From Liquorilactobacillus sucicola DSM 21376 = JCM 15457 (GTDB lineage: Bacteria > Bacillota > Bacilli > Lactobacillales > Lactobacillaceae), in the NCBI RefSeq assembly GCF_000612445.1, contig NZ_BALC01000001.1, positions 434,001 to 498,000 of the forward strand: a DNA stretch of 64,000 bases, read 5' to 3'. The translations under genes were made by a program, and so were the position numbers. This document shows, one piece after another, positions 8,130 to 15,892 of this stretch. Numbering within the stretch: the stretch's first letter is position 1; the number at the start of each line of letters is the position of its first letter. A model generated the notes under the pieces. That model ran no database searches. It had not been told where the DNA came from and saw nothing but the letters and a program-made list of their open reading frames with translations.

Positions 8130-9515
8130 AGACTTCGCCCGCGCTGCTTCGCTGGGCGTTCCCCGCCCCCGCTCCGCTATCGCCTGTCGGCTCTGATCGC
8201 TCAGCTGCGAGGGCTCGTCTTTACTGAGTAAATAATTGTAAAATGAAAACTCTGGTGGTACAAAGGGTGCAAAAAAGGCTCGAACATAAGCTCCACCAGT
8301 GGAAGCATAGCCCCATCCACGTACCTTGTCACTTTGAATTTTGAAATTTTTGTCGGATTCACCAAACATCATAATGTAACCAGAACGTGACATTTGACCT
8401 AGAGAAACTCTTAGTCCGAACTGATCCCGCATACCATCTTCAAAATATTTAGCATCGGGTCTTTGCATACCAGCAATCAAGAAGAATCCCAATTGTCTGC
8501 CTAACAAAATAATTTGTTTCATGTATCCTAGGGTTTTCTCCTGTTCTTTAAAGTCTAAATTGCTCATGTGGGCTACATATTCATCAAAGAATAAGACCTT
8601 CGGTTGCATATTAAAACTGCGATAATCTTTGCCAATTTCACCCGCTTTCCTTAATAATTCTTTGTACTCTTTTTGTCTTTCAACCATTTGTTCATAGAAC
8701 ACACGGACACACTTATTGATTTGTCCTGTACTTGAAAAGACCTTCTCTTCTAAAATTGGCACTTGATCCAATTGTGATAAATCAGACATCTTTGGATCAC
8801 AGATGTAACAGTCAGCACCTAAATCAATAAATGATTTTAAGAGAGCTTGAATAAAATAAGTTTTCCCACCTCCGGTAACACCACTAATCAAAGCATGTGG
8901 GAACTTATTATAATCCCACGTAAAACCATGCATTAGTTTTAGTTTTACGCCATCAGGTTTAATGTTAGTAATGTTAATCCTATTTTGAATAGGATTATTG
9001 ATTAATTTGTATGCTTTAAACCCTTTTTCATCAACAATATCAAAAAGATCAGCAAACAATGCTTGTTCAAGCTGTTCACCAATCCGATTAAACTTATCTT
9101 GATTTTTTTGAAGATCCATTGGGAATCTAACCGTAATAATCAACTCCTTATAGTGATAGTAAACTTTGGGAAAATAGATAATCTTCTGTCGAGGATTATT
9201 ACGATTTCTATTTTTTGCAAGATACAATTTATTATCAATAATCATTCTGGCAAGTAGTTGTCTATGTTTTACCCGAGTAAAAAAGCCATTGTGATTGTCG
9301 CTTCTTTTGTATACTGCAAAGCTGATAATTGCGCCACAAAAATCAAAAATAGCAGCAGTCAATGTAGCCCAAATAAGTTTATCTGAACTTCTAGCATAAA
9401 CAAAATAGAGAAATGAAATTGAAAGTAAAGTAAAAGGCAGTGACATCAAGGATAAGTAGATAAACACAATATCCCGATGAAACCGCCTGATGCGAATTCC
9501 TTTATATTTGAACAT
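8115..9515 (-). CDS. conQ: ConQ/TcpA FtsK-SpoIIIE-type coupling ATPase
   Basis: This is the coupling protein that brings the relaxase-DNA complex to the mating channel. It has 466 residues with two N-terminal membrane helices at about 17-40 and 46-68. The Walker A is GVTGGGKTY at about 212-220, the Walker B is VLFFDEYVAHM, and the FtsK motif AGMQRPDAKYF lies near residues 347-357. The last 32 residues (LSDQSRQAIAERGRGTPSEA and onward) are encoded by strikingly GC-rich DNA. The gene sits between helP and oriT, as in ICEBs1 (ydcQ) and Tn916 (orf21). Bases 8450-8485, inside the QRPD region, are identical to spacer 40 of the CRISPR array in this window. Confidence 0.95.
   Translation of the reverse strand: MFKYKGIRIRRFHRDIVFIYLSLMSLPFTLLSISFLYFVYARSSDKLIWATLTAAIFDFCGAIISFAVYKRSDNHNGFFTRVKHRQLLARMIIDNKLYLAKNRNRNNPRQKIIYFPKVYYHYKELIITVRFPMDLQKNQDKFNRIGEQLEQALFADLFDIVDEKGFKAYKLINNPIQNRINITNIKPDGVKLKLMHGFTWDYNKFPHALISGVTGGGKTYFIQALLKSFIDLGADCYICDPKMSDLSQLDQVPILEEKVFSSTGQINKCVRVFYEQMVERQKEYKELLRKAGEIGKDYRSFNMQPKVLFFDEYVAHMSNLDFKEQEKTLGYMKQIILLGRQLGFFLIAGMQRPDAKYFEDGMRDQFGLRVSLGQMSRSGYIMMFGESDKNFKIQSDKVRGWGYASTGGAYVRAFFAPFVPPEFSFYNYLLSKDEPSQLSDQSRQAIAERGRGTPSEAARAKSGVRS
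8450..8485 (+). other. protospacer in conQ matched exactly by CRISPR spacer 40
   Basis: The plus strand here equals the crRNA-sense (minus-strand) sequence of spacer 40 (55144-55179), 36 of 36 bases, and the match extends one base into the repeat. On the crRNA-sense side the three bases 5' of the protospacer are ATT (8447-8449). The corresponding repeat end is AAT, so the flank differs from the array at one position and could act as a type I PAM. The PAM of this system is unknown. The segment encodes conQ residues about 344-355, including AGMQRPDA, a conserved coupling-protein motif. Confidence 0.97.
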
Positions 9516-9525
9516 TTAAATCACC

Positions 9526-9921
9526 CTATTTTTTTAATGGATTGGTTGTTGGTTTACTTGGTTTTGTTTCGATAACCGCTCCCTTATCATCTAAAATAAT
9601 ATCATCAGCTGTTACTCGAATTCCGGCATCAACATATCGGCCATTTGGGATAGCATAATTTTCAACTACTGGATTGATTAATTTAACCGTTGAATTGAAC
9701 GGAAATTCTTTCTCTTCAGTTTCGGCTGGTAAGACAACTGTAAAGGAATCATGTTGCAGCTTAGACAAAATATCATAACGCCGATCTTTAATCTCTCCGG
9801 TTGGTTCACCATCTTCACCCAAGATCAATGACGGGGATTTCTTATCCAAAAATTTTAATTTTCCTAATGATTTTTCTTCATCAATTTCAATACCATTGCG
9901 CAATTTTAAGATCTTAACCAT
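9526..9921 (-). CDS. helP: HelP-like DUF961 protein (Tn916 Orf22 type)
   Basis: A 131-residue DUF961 protein. In ICEBs1 the DUF961 protein HelP (YdcP), encoded just upstream of conQ, helps the host PcrA helicase unwind element DNA during rolling-circle replication. This gene holds the same place. Recognisable parts are LRNGIEIDEEKSLGKLKFLD at the N-terminus and YVDAGIRVTADDIILDDKGA near the end. AAGGGGG precedes the ATG, and the upstream DUF961 gene ends 1 bp away. Degraded copies of this gene and its partner recur at 13180-13443 and 15447-15808; the relic at 25215-25530 shows mainly the partner gene. Confidence 0.85.
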   Translation of the reverse strand: MVKILKLRNGIEIDEEKSLGKLKFLDKKSPSLILGEDGEPTGEIKDRRYDILSKLQHDSFTVVLPAETEEKEFPFNSTVKLINPVVENYAIPNGRYVDAGIRVTADDIILDDKGAVIETKPSKPTTNPLKK

Positions 9922-9922
9922 A

Positions 9923-10234
9923 CTACTTGTCCCCCTTCTTCTTGATGTTTTCGGCTGTTAATTTCCACGATGCGATTGCTTCGTCACCTGTTGAACGACC
10001 AGTGGGTTCAAGTTTTGGATTAACCAACTCAATCTCAGTATCAGTTTCAAAGGTTTTAGAACCAGCTCTTGCTGGGATTTGAACCTCGATTAATTCAGCT
10101 TGTTTTTCTGACAAGAGGTTATAAACTACTCCTGTCGCAATCCGAGAACGACCACCAGTAACTTCACGATCTTTTCCTTCAAAAGTTAATTTGCCGAAAG
10201 TTTCGACAGTTGGGATAACATATTTTAATGGCAT
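9923..10234 (-). CDS. DUF961 protein (Tn916 Orf23 / YdcO-YdcP type), first gene of the ICE transfer operon
   Basis: A 103-residue DUF961 protein with the family pattern VETFGKLTFEGK, VVYNLLSEKQAELIEVQIPA and a C-terminal WKLTAENIKKKGDK. It is the first gene of the transfer operon, preceded by GGAAGG and a terminator hairpin (10266-10293). The pair with helP is the standard opening of Tn916-type operons (orf23-orf22). A second copy at 15539-15808 encodes the same protein but stops after GDEAIAS, about 15 residues early. Biochemical function is unproved for this member; a DNA-processing role is inferred from HelP. Confidence 0.85.
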   Translation of the reverse strand: MPLKYVIPTVETFGKLTFEGKDREVTGGRSRIATGVVYNLLSEKQAELIEVQIPARAGSKTFETDTEIELVNPKLEPTGRSTGDEAIASWKLTAENIKKKGDK

Positions 10235-10265
10235 ATTTAATACCTTCCTTTCAAATTTTCAGTAA

Positions 10266-10293
10266 TAAAAAAGCAACTCTTTGTGATAGAGTC
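10266..10293 (-). terminator. Rho-independent terminator upstream of the ICE operon
   Basis: On the minus strand the stem GCGACTCT/AGAGTTGC (one G-T type mismatch) with a 7-base loop is followed by TTTTTTATTAC. It lies between the GNAT gene and the first DUF961 gene, so it ends the GNAT transcript or acts as an attenuator for the ICE operon. Hairpins occupy the same place in the DUF961 relics at 15841-15870 and 25543-25575. Confidence 0.7.
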
Positions 10294-10303
10294 GCAAATA
10301 ATT

Positions 10304-10771
10304 TTATAAGATTGATTTACTAAAAATAAGTTGAATTCCTTTTTTTCCAATATAAGTTTTTGCTTTTTTTTCGAATCCTGCTTTTTTGTAAAGATTTTGA
10401 GCAGCTAAATTTCTCTTGTTTACACCTAAAACAATTTCTTGAATGTTAGGATAATTTGTTTGAACATATTTAGATAATAAGCTCAAAGCTGAAAAAGCAT
10501 ATCCCTTTCTTAAAAAACGTTCATTAGTTGAAAAACTTCTTAATAACAAGCTATTTATATTGCTCGTATATTTGAATTTATCATCTCCATAATCTAATAC
10601 GAAAAATGTATAAATATCGTTTGACTCATTAACTAGCAGTATTGGATGGTAATCTTTATTTTTTTGAGAAATCTTGATAGCATTCTGTGGTAACCCAGTA
10701 AAAATGATATTTTCTACTTGATAAGTTTTTATTTGGTTTTTAAATTTATTGTTATATGTGACTAATTTCAA
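10304..10771 (-). CDS. GNAT-family N-acetyltransferase
   Basis: A 155-residue protein with the GNAT acetyl-CoA binding core: FLRKGYAFSALSLLSKYVQT followed by IVLGVNKRNLAAQNLYKKAG, the typical beta-4/alpha-3 and beta-5/alpha-4 region. The substrate cannot be told. The start is a TTG at 10771 preceded by TTGGGGG. It is read in the same direction as the ICE operon, separated by a terminator, and occupies the place where regulator and excision genes lie in ICEBs1. It may therefore be cargo, or chromosomal DNA brought next to the operon after loss of the ICE left end. Confidence 0.8.
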   Translation of the reverse strand: MKLVTYNNKFKNQIKTYQVENIIFTGLPQNAIKISQKNKDYHPILLVNESNDIYTFFVLDYGDDKFKYTSNINSLLLRSFSTNERFLRKGYAFSALSLLSKYVQTNYPNIQEIVLGVNKRNLAAQNLYKKAGFEKKAKTYIGKKGIQLIFSKSIL

Positions 10772-10842
10772 TGGCTGGCCCCCAATTAAGGAAAAAATAA
10801 TCCTATCAATTAATTAACTGTTAATGTAGTCTTAAAACGAGT

Positions 10843-10965
10843 TTAAAGCAATCGAGGTAAATCTTTAACTGGCCTATGAATGCCAGATGATTCAAATAAT
10901 ACAACCAGCTCATTAGCTGTTATTTTTTTGTCTTTAGTGTAGGTAATCAATTTATCCATCTTCAT
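10843..10965 (-). pseudogene. N-terminal remnant of a small, possibly GNAT-type gene
   Basis: Forty codons from an ATG at 10965 to a TAA at 10843 read MKMDKLITYTKDKKITANEL, then VVLFESSGIHRPVKDLPRLL. The pattern of a short strand followed by an acidic helix and a SSGxxRPxxDLxRL segment is reminiscent of the opening of some GNAT acetyltransferases. It stops where the acetyl-CoA core would begin, so I read it as a truncated remnant. No good ribosome binding site is visible. Confidence 0.35.
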
Positions 10966-11207
10966 AATTGTATTAATTAATCACCATTAATATACTCTTA
11001 ACGAGAACTTAAAACAATAGAGAATCTCAGTTGCTATCACTAATTTTAAACGACATATAAGTCACTAAACTATTTTTTGTGAGTAATTTCATTAAATTTT
11101 CTGTATGGTGGAATCTTATAAAGAAATTAAAGTGGTGACGCTTCTTGATTGGAAATGGTGCCTTTAGTAGTGTTAAAAACTTAGATTCCACAATTCTAAT
11201 GTAACTG

Positions 11208-11285
11208 ATGATTGTTTTCTGTACATTTACTATTACTTTAATTGTATTGGTTGTTAAGTTGATTAAAAAACAACAAAATAAATAA
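11208..11285 (+). CDS. candidate small hydrophobic peptide (type I toxin-like)
   Basis: A 25-codon ORF encodes MIVFCTFTITLIVLVVKLIK followed by KQQNK: one membrane helix with a basic tail, the usual look of Firmicute type I toxins. Upstream, GTGGAATC (11108-11115) can pair with GATTCCAC (11184-11191) in the transcript. A terminator-like hairpin follows near 11348-11388. No clear ribosome binding site is present and no antisense RNA promoter was proved, so this is tentative. Confidence 0.25.
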   Translation: MIVFCTFTITLIVLVVKLIKKQQNK

Positions 11286-11347
11286 CAACCTATAACTTTG
11301 ACCAGTTAGCAATTATTTAACACCATTCTGCATCATTTCCTAATAGC

Positions 11348-11393
11348 TCTGCAAGAGAAGTTCTATTTGAGCAGGGCTTCTTTTTATTTCTGC
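11348..11393 (+). terminator. probable terminator
   Basis: AGCTCTGC pairs with GCAGGGCT across an 18-base loop that can itself fold, followed by TCTTTTTATTT. It is about 60 bp downstream of the small hydrophobic ORF. Confidence 0.45.
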
Positions 11394-11640
11394 AAAGATT
11401 ATAACACTATTCAAAATTATTTGGCTATTTTAAAGTGTTAATAAAATACTTAAACTAGCTTTTCTTGTTTAACATCGCTTCCCAATTTCTTGGATCATCG
11501 CGCTTCGCACCCAACATTGCTGGCATGTGTAGGTCACTGACCAACGAGCCTCTCAGAGACGTAGCACGCATTGTTTTTATCCATGACTAACTTTTGAATC
11601 TGGTAATCTAACCATTGAAGTATAACTTCTACTTCGATAT

Positions 11641-11838
11641 GCAGTTGTCAAAGTGCAAATACGAAAGTTTATACATGAAAGTGAATGAATAACTTATAAG
11701 TCTAAAAGATTGTTCTTTTCATAAAAGACCGATTCTTTTCATGAAAACAGGCAAAATTCAACTAAACAATCAGATAGTCTAATTGCTGCTGTGGTATATG
11801 TTTAAAGCCCTTTCGTATATTGCTATTTTGACATCTGC
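11641..11838. repeat. 198-bp element bounded by imperfect 27-29 bp inverted repeats
   Basis: The left arm (11641-11667) and the reverse complement of the right arm (11810-11838) share GCAG, TGTCAAA, GCAA and ATACGAAAG in order. Nothing between them codes for protein. The structure looks like a miniature inverted-repeat element or two converging ends of lost insertion sequences. The TGTCAAA core resembles ISL3-type ends. Confidence 0.5.
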
Positions 11839-11986
11839 GGTCAAGTCCGAATTTTAATGGTCTCTCTCTCTTCGATTTATGCAGCTTTTAAAATGCTGTT
11901 AAAACAACGTTTTAACGCATGAAAAAACAAAAAATAAATTTGAAAAAGAAAAATAAAATTCAAAAAAATTGCAAAAAGTTACGAAA

Positions 11987-12058
11987 AAAATCAGTCACAT
12001 AAATTTATGACCGGCAAAATTTCTTCAAATCGCTGGTAAAATTTTTGTGGCTGATTTT
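11987..12058. repeat. long imperfect hairpin
   Basis: AAAATCAGTCACA (11987-11999) pairs with TGTGGCTGATTTT (12046-12058) with one G-T pair, and inner arms AAATTT/AATTT and CCGGC/GCTGG add to the stem. It lies about 145 bp downstream of the broken IS30 transposase and may be part of that element's end or a terminator. Confidence 0.45.
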
Positions 12059-12203
12059 GATTTTCAAATTTAAATTTGTCATTTTATTAGTTTATTCAGT
12101 GATTTTGATTGATTTACGGTTGATTTTTGCTTAAATTATGTTGATTAGTAATAATCATGTGTTTTCAAAATAATTAAAGTTTGCTATTGAATTCGCTTAA
12201 AAA

Positions 12204-13173
12204 TTAACGTTTTGAAGTGTTTTTGGGGCTTCTTAAATGTCGTTTATAGCCGTATGTACGGTCAACTTCTTGTAATTTACGTCTAAAGACATCTCTCGGC
12301 GTCTTATAATTCAAAACGACTTTAGGTCTGCTATTAATTTTATGCAAAGCACGTCTTAAATCATCATTTGTAACGTGTTCAAAGTGTGTCTTCTTTGGAA
12401 AATACTCGCGCAGCATTCGATTAGCATTTTCATTGGAGCCACGTTCCTCAGGACTATACGGATGCGCAAAATACGCCATAATTCGAAATTCTTTTTGAAC
12501 TTTGTTGATCACAAAATGATTCGTAAACTCAAATCCATTATCAAATGTGAATGATTGAACAACATACTTGGAACGTTTCCCAAAAAGATGCATAAACTGA
12601 TCCAAAACTTTGCAAACTGCTTTTCCAGATTGTGAATCCGCTTTTAAAGCAATGTAGTAACGCGTTTTACGTTCACAAAACGTCACAAAAACTTTTTTAT
12701 AGCCCTTCTTTGGCAAAACACAATCAAACTTCCCAATGTCCGAATAAGCGACGACTATTTACCGCGGGCGAACGCTCCTCAATCGAATGTTTAATTGGTC
12801 TGATCACCCTTTTTTCTTGTTGTTTCACCCTTCTTTCCTGAATTTTTAGTTCTTCTGCCTGTCGTTCCTTGGCACTCATCTCAAGTAAGCGTGTTGACTT
12901 TCGACGTTTAAAACGTTTTTGATAGCGCAAATTATCTTCTGAGACTCCTGGAATCATGCCACGATAAATCCAGTTATAAATCGTGTTGCGACTCAATTTA
13001 AGTTCCTTATGTGTTTCTGCGATCATTTGTGGTGACCACTTATCGTCTAAGATTCGTCTAGCGATAATTCGGGCTTTTTTCTTGGTATATTTCTTTTTAG
13101 TTCCGATTCGACTTTGTCTTAAGTCAGCATATTGTTGAGCTTCTTCTGCGTTGTAACGATATGCTCGTCATTT
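12204..13173 (-). pseudogene. IS30-family transposase, truncated and frameshifted
   Basis: Two frames together give most of an IS30 transposase. The N-terminal frame reads from AYRYNAEEAQQYADLRQSR near 13170 through KLSRNTIYNWIYRGMIPGVS to GHWEV at 12724. The next frame continues with PKKGYKKVFVTF and carries the DDE core FTFDNGFEF and ERGSNENANRMLREYFP. One extra T after GGGAAGT at about 12725 causes the shift; the repaired reading is GHWEVDCVLPKKGY. The first 50 or so residues, including the start, are missing, because the sequence changes abruptly at about 13173 into a DUF961 relic. The element is dead. Confidence 0.85.
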
Positions 13174-13179
13174 TTTTAA

Positions 13180-13443
13180 GCGTCTAAAACAATATCATTA
13201 GTAGTTACTCGAATTCCAGCATCAATCTAGCGACTATTTAGAATAGCATAATTCTCGACAACAGTATTGATTAGTTTAACTGTAAATGTCATAACGCCGT
13301 CTCCGGTGGGTTCACCATCTTAACCTAAAATTGATGAAAATGACTTTTCTTCATCAATTTTAATACCATTCTGGAATTTTAATATCTACTTATCCCCCTT
13401 TTTTAATATGTTCAGCTGTTAATTTCTATGAGGCAATCGCTTA
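13180..13443 (-). pseudogene. degraded copy of the ICE DUF961 gene pair
   Basis: The minus strand matches 9590-9990 in patches: the segment ATCATTAGTAGTTACTCGAA corresponds to ATCATCAGCTGTTACTCGAA of helP. The ACCATC, TTCTTCATCAATTT and GGAATTTTAA patches follow in the same order, then the junction into the partner gene near 13405 (GTTCAGCTGTTAATTTC). Several stops, deletions and a missing central part leave no usable frame. The broken IS30 gene abuts it. This is one of three relics of the block. Confidence 0.8.
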
Positions 13444-13498
13444 AAATTAATTCTTTATCCACCCAAATCGCTCCAAAGAACTTTACATATGAAAGACA

Positions 13499-14380
13499 TT
13501 ATAGATGTTTTTGTAAAAATTTTAATGCTAATTTTCCCCAAATGGAGATATTTTTTTCTGAACCATCTGGCATAGAATTATAATTTGCTAGGGATAGTCC
13601 ATGCTGGCCATTTTCAAAAATGTGAAGCTCATAATTAAGACCAAGGTCGCTTAGTTTTTTAGCAAAATTTAACAATTGCCCTGTGTACATCATTTCATCA
13701 TCTGAGGTCCCCCATAAAAAAAATGGTGGAACATGTTTTGTAATGTGACTTATTGGACTTGCTGTTTCTAATTGTGCTATTGTTGCTTCTTTCCCTATAC
13801 CTGTTTCCAATGCTTTTGATAGAAAAGAATTTTTCTGCATATTTACTAATGGCAAAATTTTTTCACGATTTTTATCTACTTTAAGCATTTTTCTTTGATA
13901 CACAAAATCTAATAATGGGTAACTTAGTATCACCGCATCAGGTCGTAACATGCTACTGGATATACCAATTTTTTCAGATAAGTAAGTTTTTTGCCATTCG
14001 GTTGCTAAAGAACCGCAGACTGCTCCACCAGCTGAAAAACCTAAAATCGCAATTTTTTTTGGATCGATATTCCATTCTAGAGCACGTGTACGGACAGTTG
14101 CTATCATTTTTGCTAGGTCAAATAAAGGGTTGGGATAGCTACCGTCTCCAGTTGATTTGGTCGTGTAATTTAGAACAAATACTTGATAACCTTGGTTTAA
14201 AAAATAAAATGCAGCTGGTTCCTGTTCTCTGGAAGTAATTCGTGCAAACCCTCCTCCACCACAAATAATAATCGCTGGGTGTTTTCTTTTTAATTCGATA
14301 TCAACTGAATTATCCATTAAATAAGCACAATAATTAGCTTTTGAGCCATTTGACCACAAAAATTTTTTTTCTAGTTTCAA
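13499..14380 (-). CDS. alpha/beta-hydrolase esterase (BD-FAE / abhydrolase_3 type)
   Basis: A 293-residue cytoplasmic alpha/beta hydrolase. The parts are a GGGGF oxyanion segment near residue 40, a GFSAGG nucleophile elbow (Ser near 118), an acid-residue loop WGTSDDEM and the catalytic His in ENGQHGLS. This is the layout of carboxylesterases acting on small acyl or acetyl esters, often acetylated sugars. The physiological ester is not known. It is divergent from the broken hxlR gene (14512), a common regulator/target arrangement. GCAGGAGGAATAAAT lies before the start codon at 14380. No defects are seen. Confidence 0.85.
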   Translation of the reverse strand: MKLEKKFLWSNGSKANYCAYLMDNSVDIELKRKHPAIIICGGGGFARITSREQEPAAFYFLNQGYQVFVLNYTTKSTGDGSYPNPLFDLAKMIATVRTRALEWNIDPKKIAILGFSAGGAVCGSLATEWQKTYLSEKIGISSSMLRPDAVILSYPLLDFVYQRKMLKVDKNREKILPLVNMQKNSFLSKALETGIGKEATIAQLETASPISHITKHVPPFFLWGTSDDEMMYTGQLLNFAKKLSDLGLNYELHIFENGQHGLSLANYNSMPDGSEKNISIWGKLALKFLQKHL

Positions 14381-14511
14381 ATTTATTCCTCCTGCTGAAT
14401 ATGTGATATTTGATTTTCTCTTCCTTTCAAATTATACTAAGTTAGATTTCAACAACAAGTACGCAGATTAATTAAACCAAGTATAAAAAAACATACTAAA
14501 GGATGTTAACA

Positions 14512-14878
14512 GTGGAAAATAAAACCAGTAAGTATTATGGAAACTTCATGAAAAGTCTCAAAGGTTTTAAAAGCGATACTAATTGTCCAGTGTTTCGAGC
14601 ATTATCAATTTTACAAGGGAAGTGGACATTGCGAGTTATCTTTTTCTTGATGGAGAATAACAATTTACGTTTTGGTGAAATAAAAAAAGAAATTACCAAA
14701 TGTAACAAATACTATGCTTACTGCTACTTTAAAGGAACTGGAATCAGATGGAATTGTTTTACGCACACAATTCAATGAAATTCCACCACGGGTTGAGTAT
14801 TCATTGACAAAAAAAGGAAATACTCTTTTGCCGATTTTTGTTGAGCTAGGTAAATGGGAGAAAAAATATAATTCTTAA
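14512..14878 (+). pseudogene. HxlR-family regulator, frameshifted
   Basis: The GTG at 14512 has AAAGG at ideal spacing and opens a winged-helix HxlR protein. The first frame gives CPVFRALSILQGKWTLRVIF and LRFGEIKKEIT. After an extra base near 14697-14702 the next frame continues NTMLTATLKELESDGIVLRT, then PPRVEYSLTKKGN and a stop at 14876-14878. Both halves are typical HxlR, so a single one-base insertion broke the gene. The divergent esterase may now be unregulated. Confidence 0.85.
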
Positions 14879-14996
14879 TAAATTACATGATTTTATAGGA
14901 AATTTAAGTATTCAAATATAAGCAATCGTTCCAAGTAACTTTATTTATGGTGTTATATTTAACCGAAATCAATTTGATCCAACACTCGTTCTCGAC

Positions 14997-15060
14997 TTAC
15001 TGATCTAAATCCAAATAAGCTAAGGTCACGGCTTCACTACTATGATTCAGTCTAATTATT
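14997..15060 (-). pseudogene. C-terminal fragment of a tyrosine recombinase/integrase
   Basis: The minus strand reads IIRLNHSSEAVTLAYLDLDQ and then stop. This is the box II end of phage/ICE-type tyrosine integrases, which typically read (L)NHSSxAVTLRYLG with the catalytic Tyr in the last part. No catalytic Arg box or other integrase sequence is found upstream, so only the tail survives. It lies among the DUF961 relics and may come from a lost ICE or plasmid integrase. Confidence 0.5.
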
Positions 15061-15069
15061 GTATCTAGT

Positions 15070-15378
15070 TTGTGTACACACTTGATAGGTACCTGTTTTA
15101 CACATTATATGTGTACGAGTGAGATAACTACAGTAGTTAAGTTAGAAAAAAATTTTAAAAAGAGTAAATATGTCATTGAGAAAGTTGATGATATTTTACC
15201 AGAAGATACATTGCAAAACGTTAACTTAACTGCTACTTTAAGTGGTACAGAATCAGGTAAACTGGTCATATATAATCCTGATAAATGGAAAAAAGTTACT
15301 TTTTCTTTTTCTGAAGCAAGACCCAAAAAGGAAAATAATATCAGGTGTTTTGAAATTTTGCATATCTCAACACAGTAA
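15070..15378 (+). CDS. hypothetical protein, uncertain
   Basis: An open frame of 102 codons includes TTVVKLEKNFKKSKYVIEKV and a lysine-rich, strand-forming remainder (GTESGKLVIYNPDKWKKVTF). The composition looks protein-like, but there is no ribosome binding site before either ATG (15070, 15109) and the opposite strand is also open. I do not recognise the family. It may be the surviving part of a gene. Confidence 0.25.
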   Translation: MCTHLIGTCFTHYMCTSEITTVVKLEKNFKKSKYVIEKVDDILPEDTLQNVNLTATLSGTESGKLVIYNPDKWKKVTFSFSEARPKKENNIRCFEILHISTQ

Positions 15379-15446
15379 TTAGAAACATTCAATTTACCAA
15401 TTATTTTATAACGCAGCTATTTCTTTTCTGGAATAGTTGCATTTTT

Positions 15447-15808
15447 GGTTGATGAAACTTTGTTCACTAAAATGATATCATCAGCAGTTACTCGAATTCC
15501 AGCATCAACGTAACGACCATTAAGGAATAGCGTAATTTTCATGAGGCAATCGCTTCATCACCTGTTGAACGTCCAGTCGGTTCAAGTCTTGGATTAATCA
15601 ATTCAATCTCAGTGTCAGTTTCAAAATTTTTGGAACCAGCTCTTGCAAGAATTTGAACCTCAATTAGTTCTGCTTGTTTTTCTGATAAAAGATTGTAAAC
15701 CACTCCTGTAGCAATCCGAGAATAACCGCTAGTAACCTCGTGATCTTTTCCTTCAAAAGTTAATTTGCCGAAAGTTTCGGTAGTTGGGATAACATACTTT
15801 AATGACAT
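15447..15808 (-). pseudogene. second degraded copy of the ICE DUF961 gene pair
   Basis: The segment 15539-15808 encodes an 89-residue DUF961 protein nearly identical to the ICE copy at 9923-10234 (VETFGKLTFEGK versus TETFGKLTFEGK, then VVYNLLSEKQAELIEVQI). It ends after GDEAIAS, where the intact protein continues WKLTAENIKKK. Downstream, 15447-15538 is a helP remnant (GATATCATCAGCAGTTACTC and onward) fused in the wrong place by a deletion. The leader with GGACGG and a terminator-like hairpin is retained. A truncated protein could still be made. Confidence 0.85.
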
Positions 15809-15837
15809 GTTTAATACCGTCCTTTCAAATTTTGAGT

Positions 15838-15872
15838 AATAAAAAAATACCAGACGGTTAAGGCGGTACTTG
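15838..15872 (-). terminator. terminator between the napA-type gene and the DUF961 relic
   Basis: On the minus strand TACC/GGTA with an interrupted inner stem (GTACCGCC...GTCTGGTA) is followed by TTTTTTTATTAC. It follows the antiporter stop codon by about 20 bp. It occupies the same place as the hairpin before the intact ICE operon. Confidence 0.5.
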
Positions 15873-15892
15873 CTGATAATTTTATAAACAAA

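Larger units (their letters stand above)
10772..12203. other. decayed intergenic region, mostly non-coding
   Basis: No full-length gene is seen in these 1.4 kb. The region contains a 40-codon ORF remnant (10843-10965), a 25-codon hydrophobic ORF (11208-11285) and a terminator near 11348. It also has a 198-bp inverted-repeat element (11641-11838) and a hairpin (11987-12058). An imperfect direct repeat of about 50 bp (near 10790-10852 and 10970-11032) flanks the 40-codon remnant. Around 11461-11577 the minus strand holds a short open frame ending KRDDPRNWEAMLNKKS, with no start signal; I do not recognise it. Confidence 0.5.

Noticed and set aside
15105-15392. Minus-strand open frame of 95 codons
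   Set aside because: Antisense to the hypothetical 15070-15378; no start signal and low-complexity composition.
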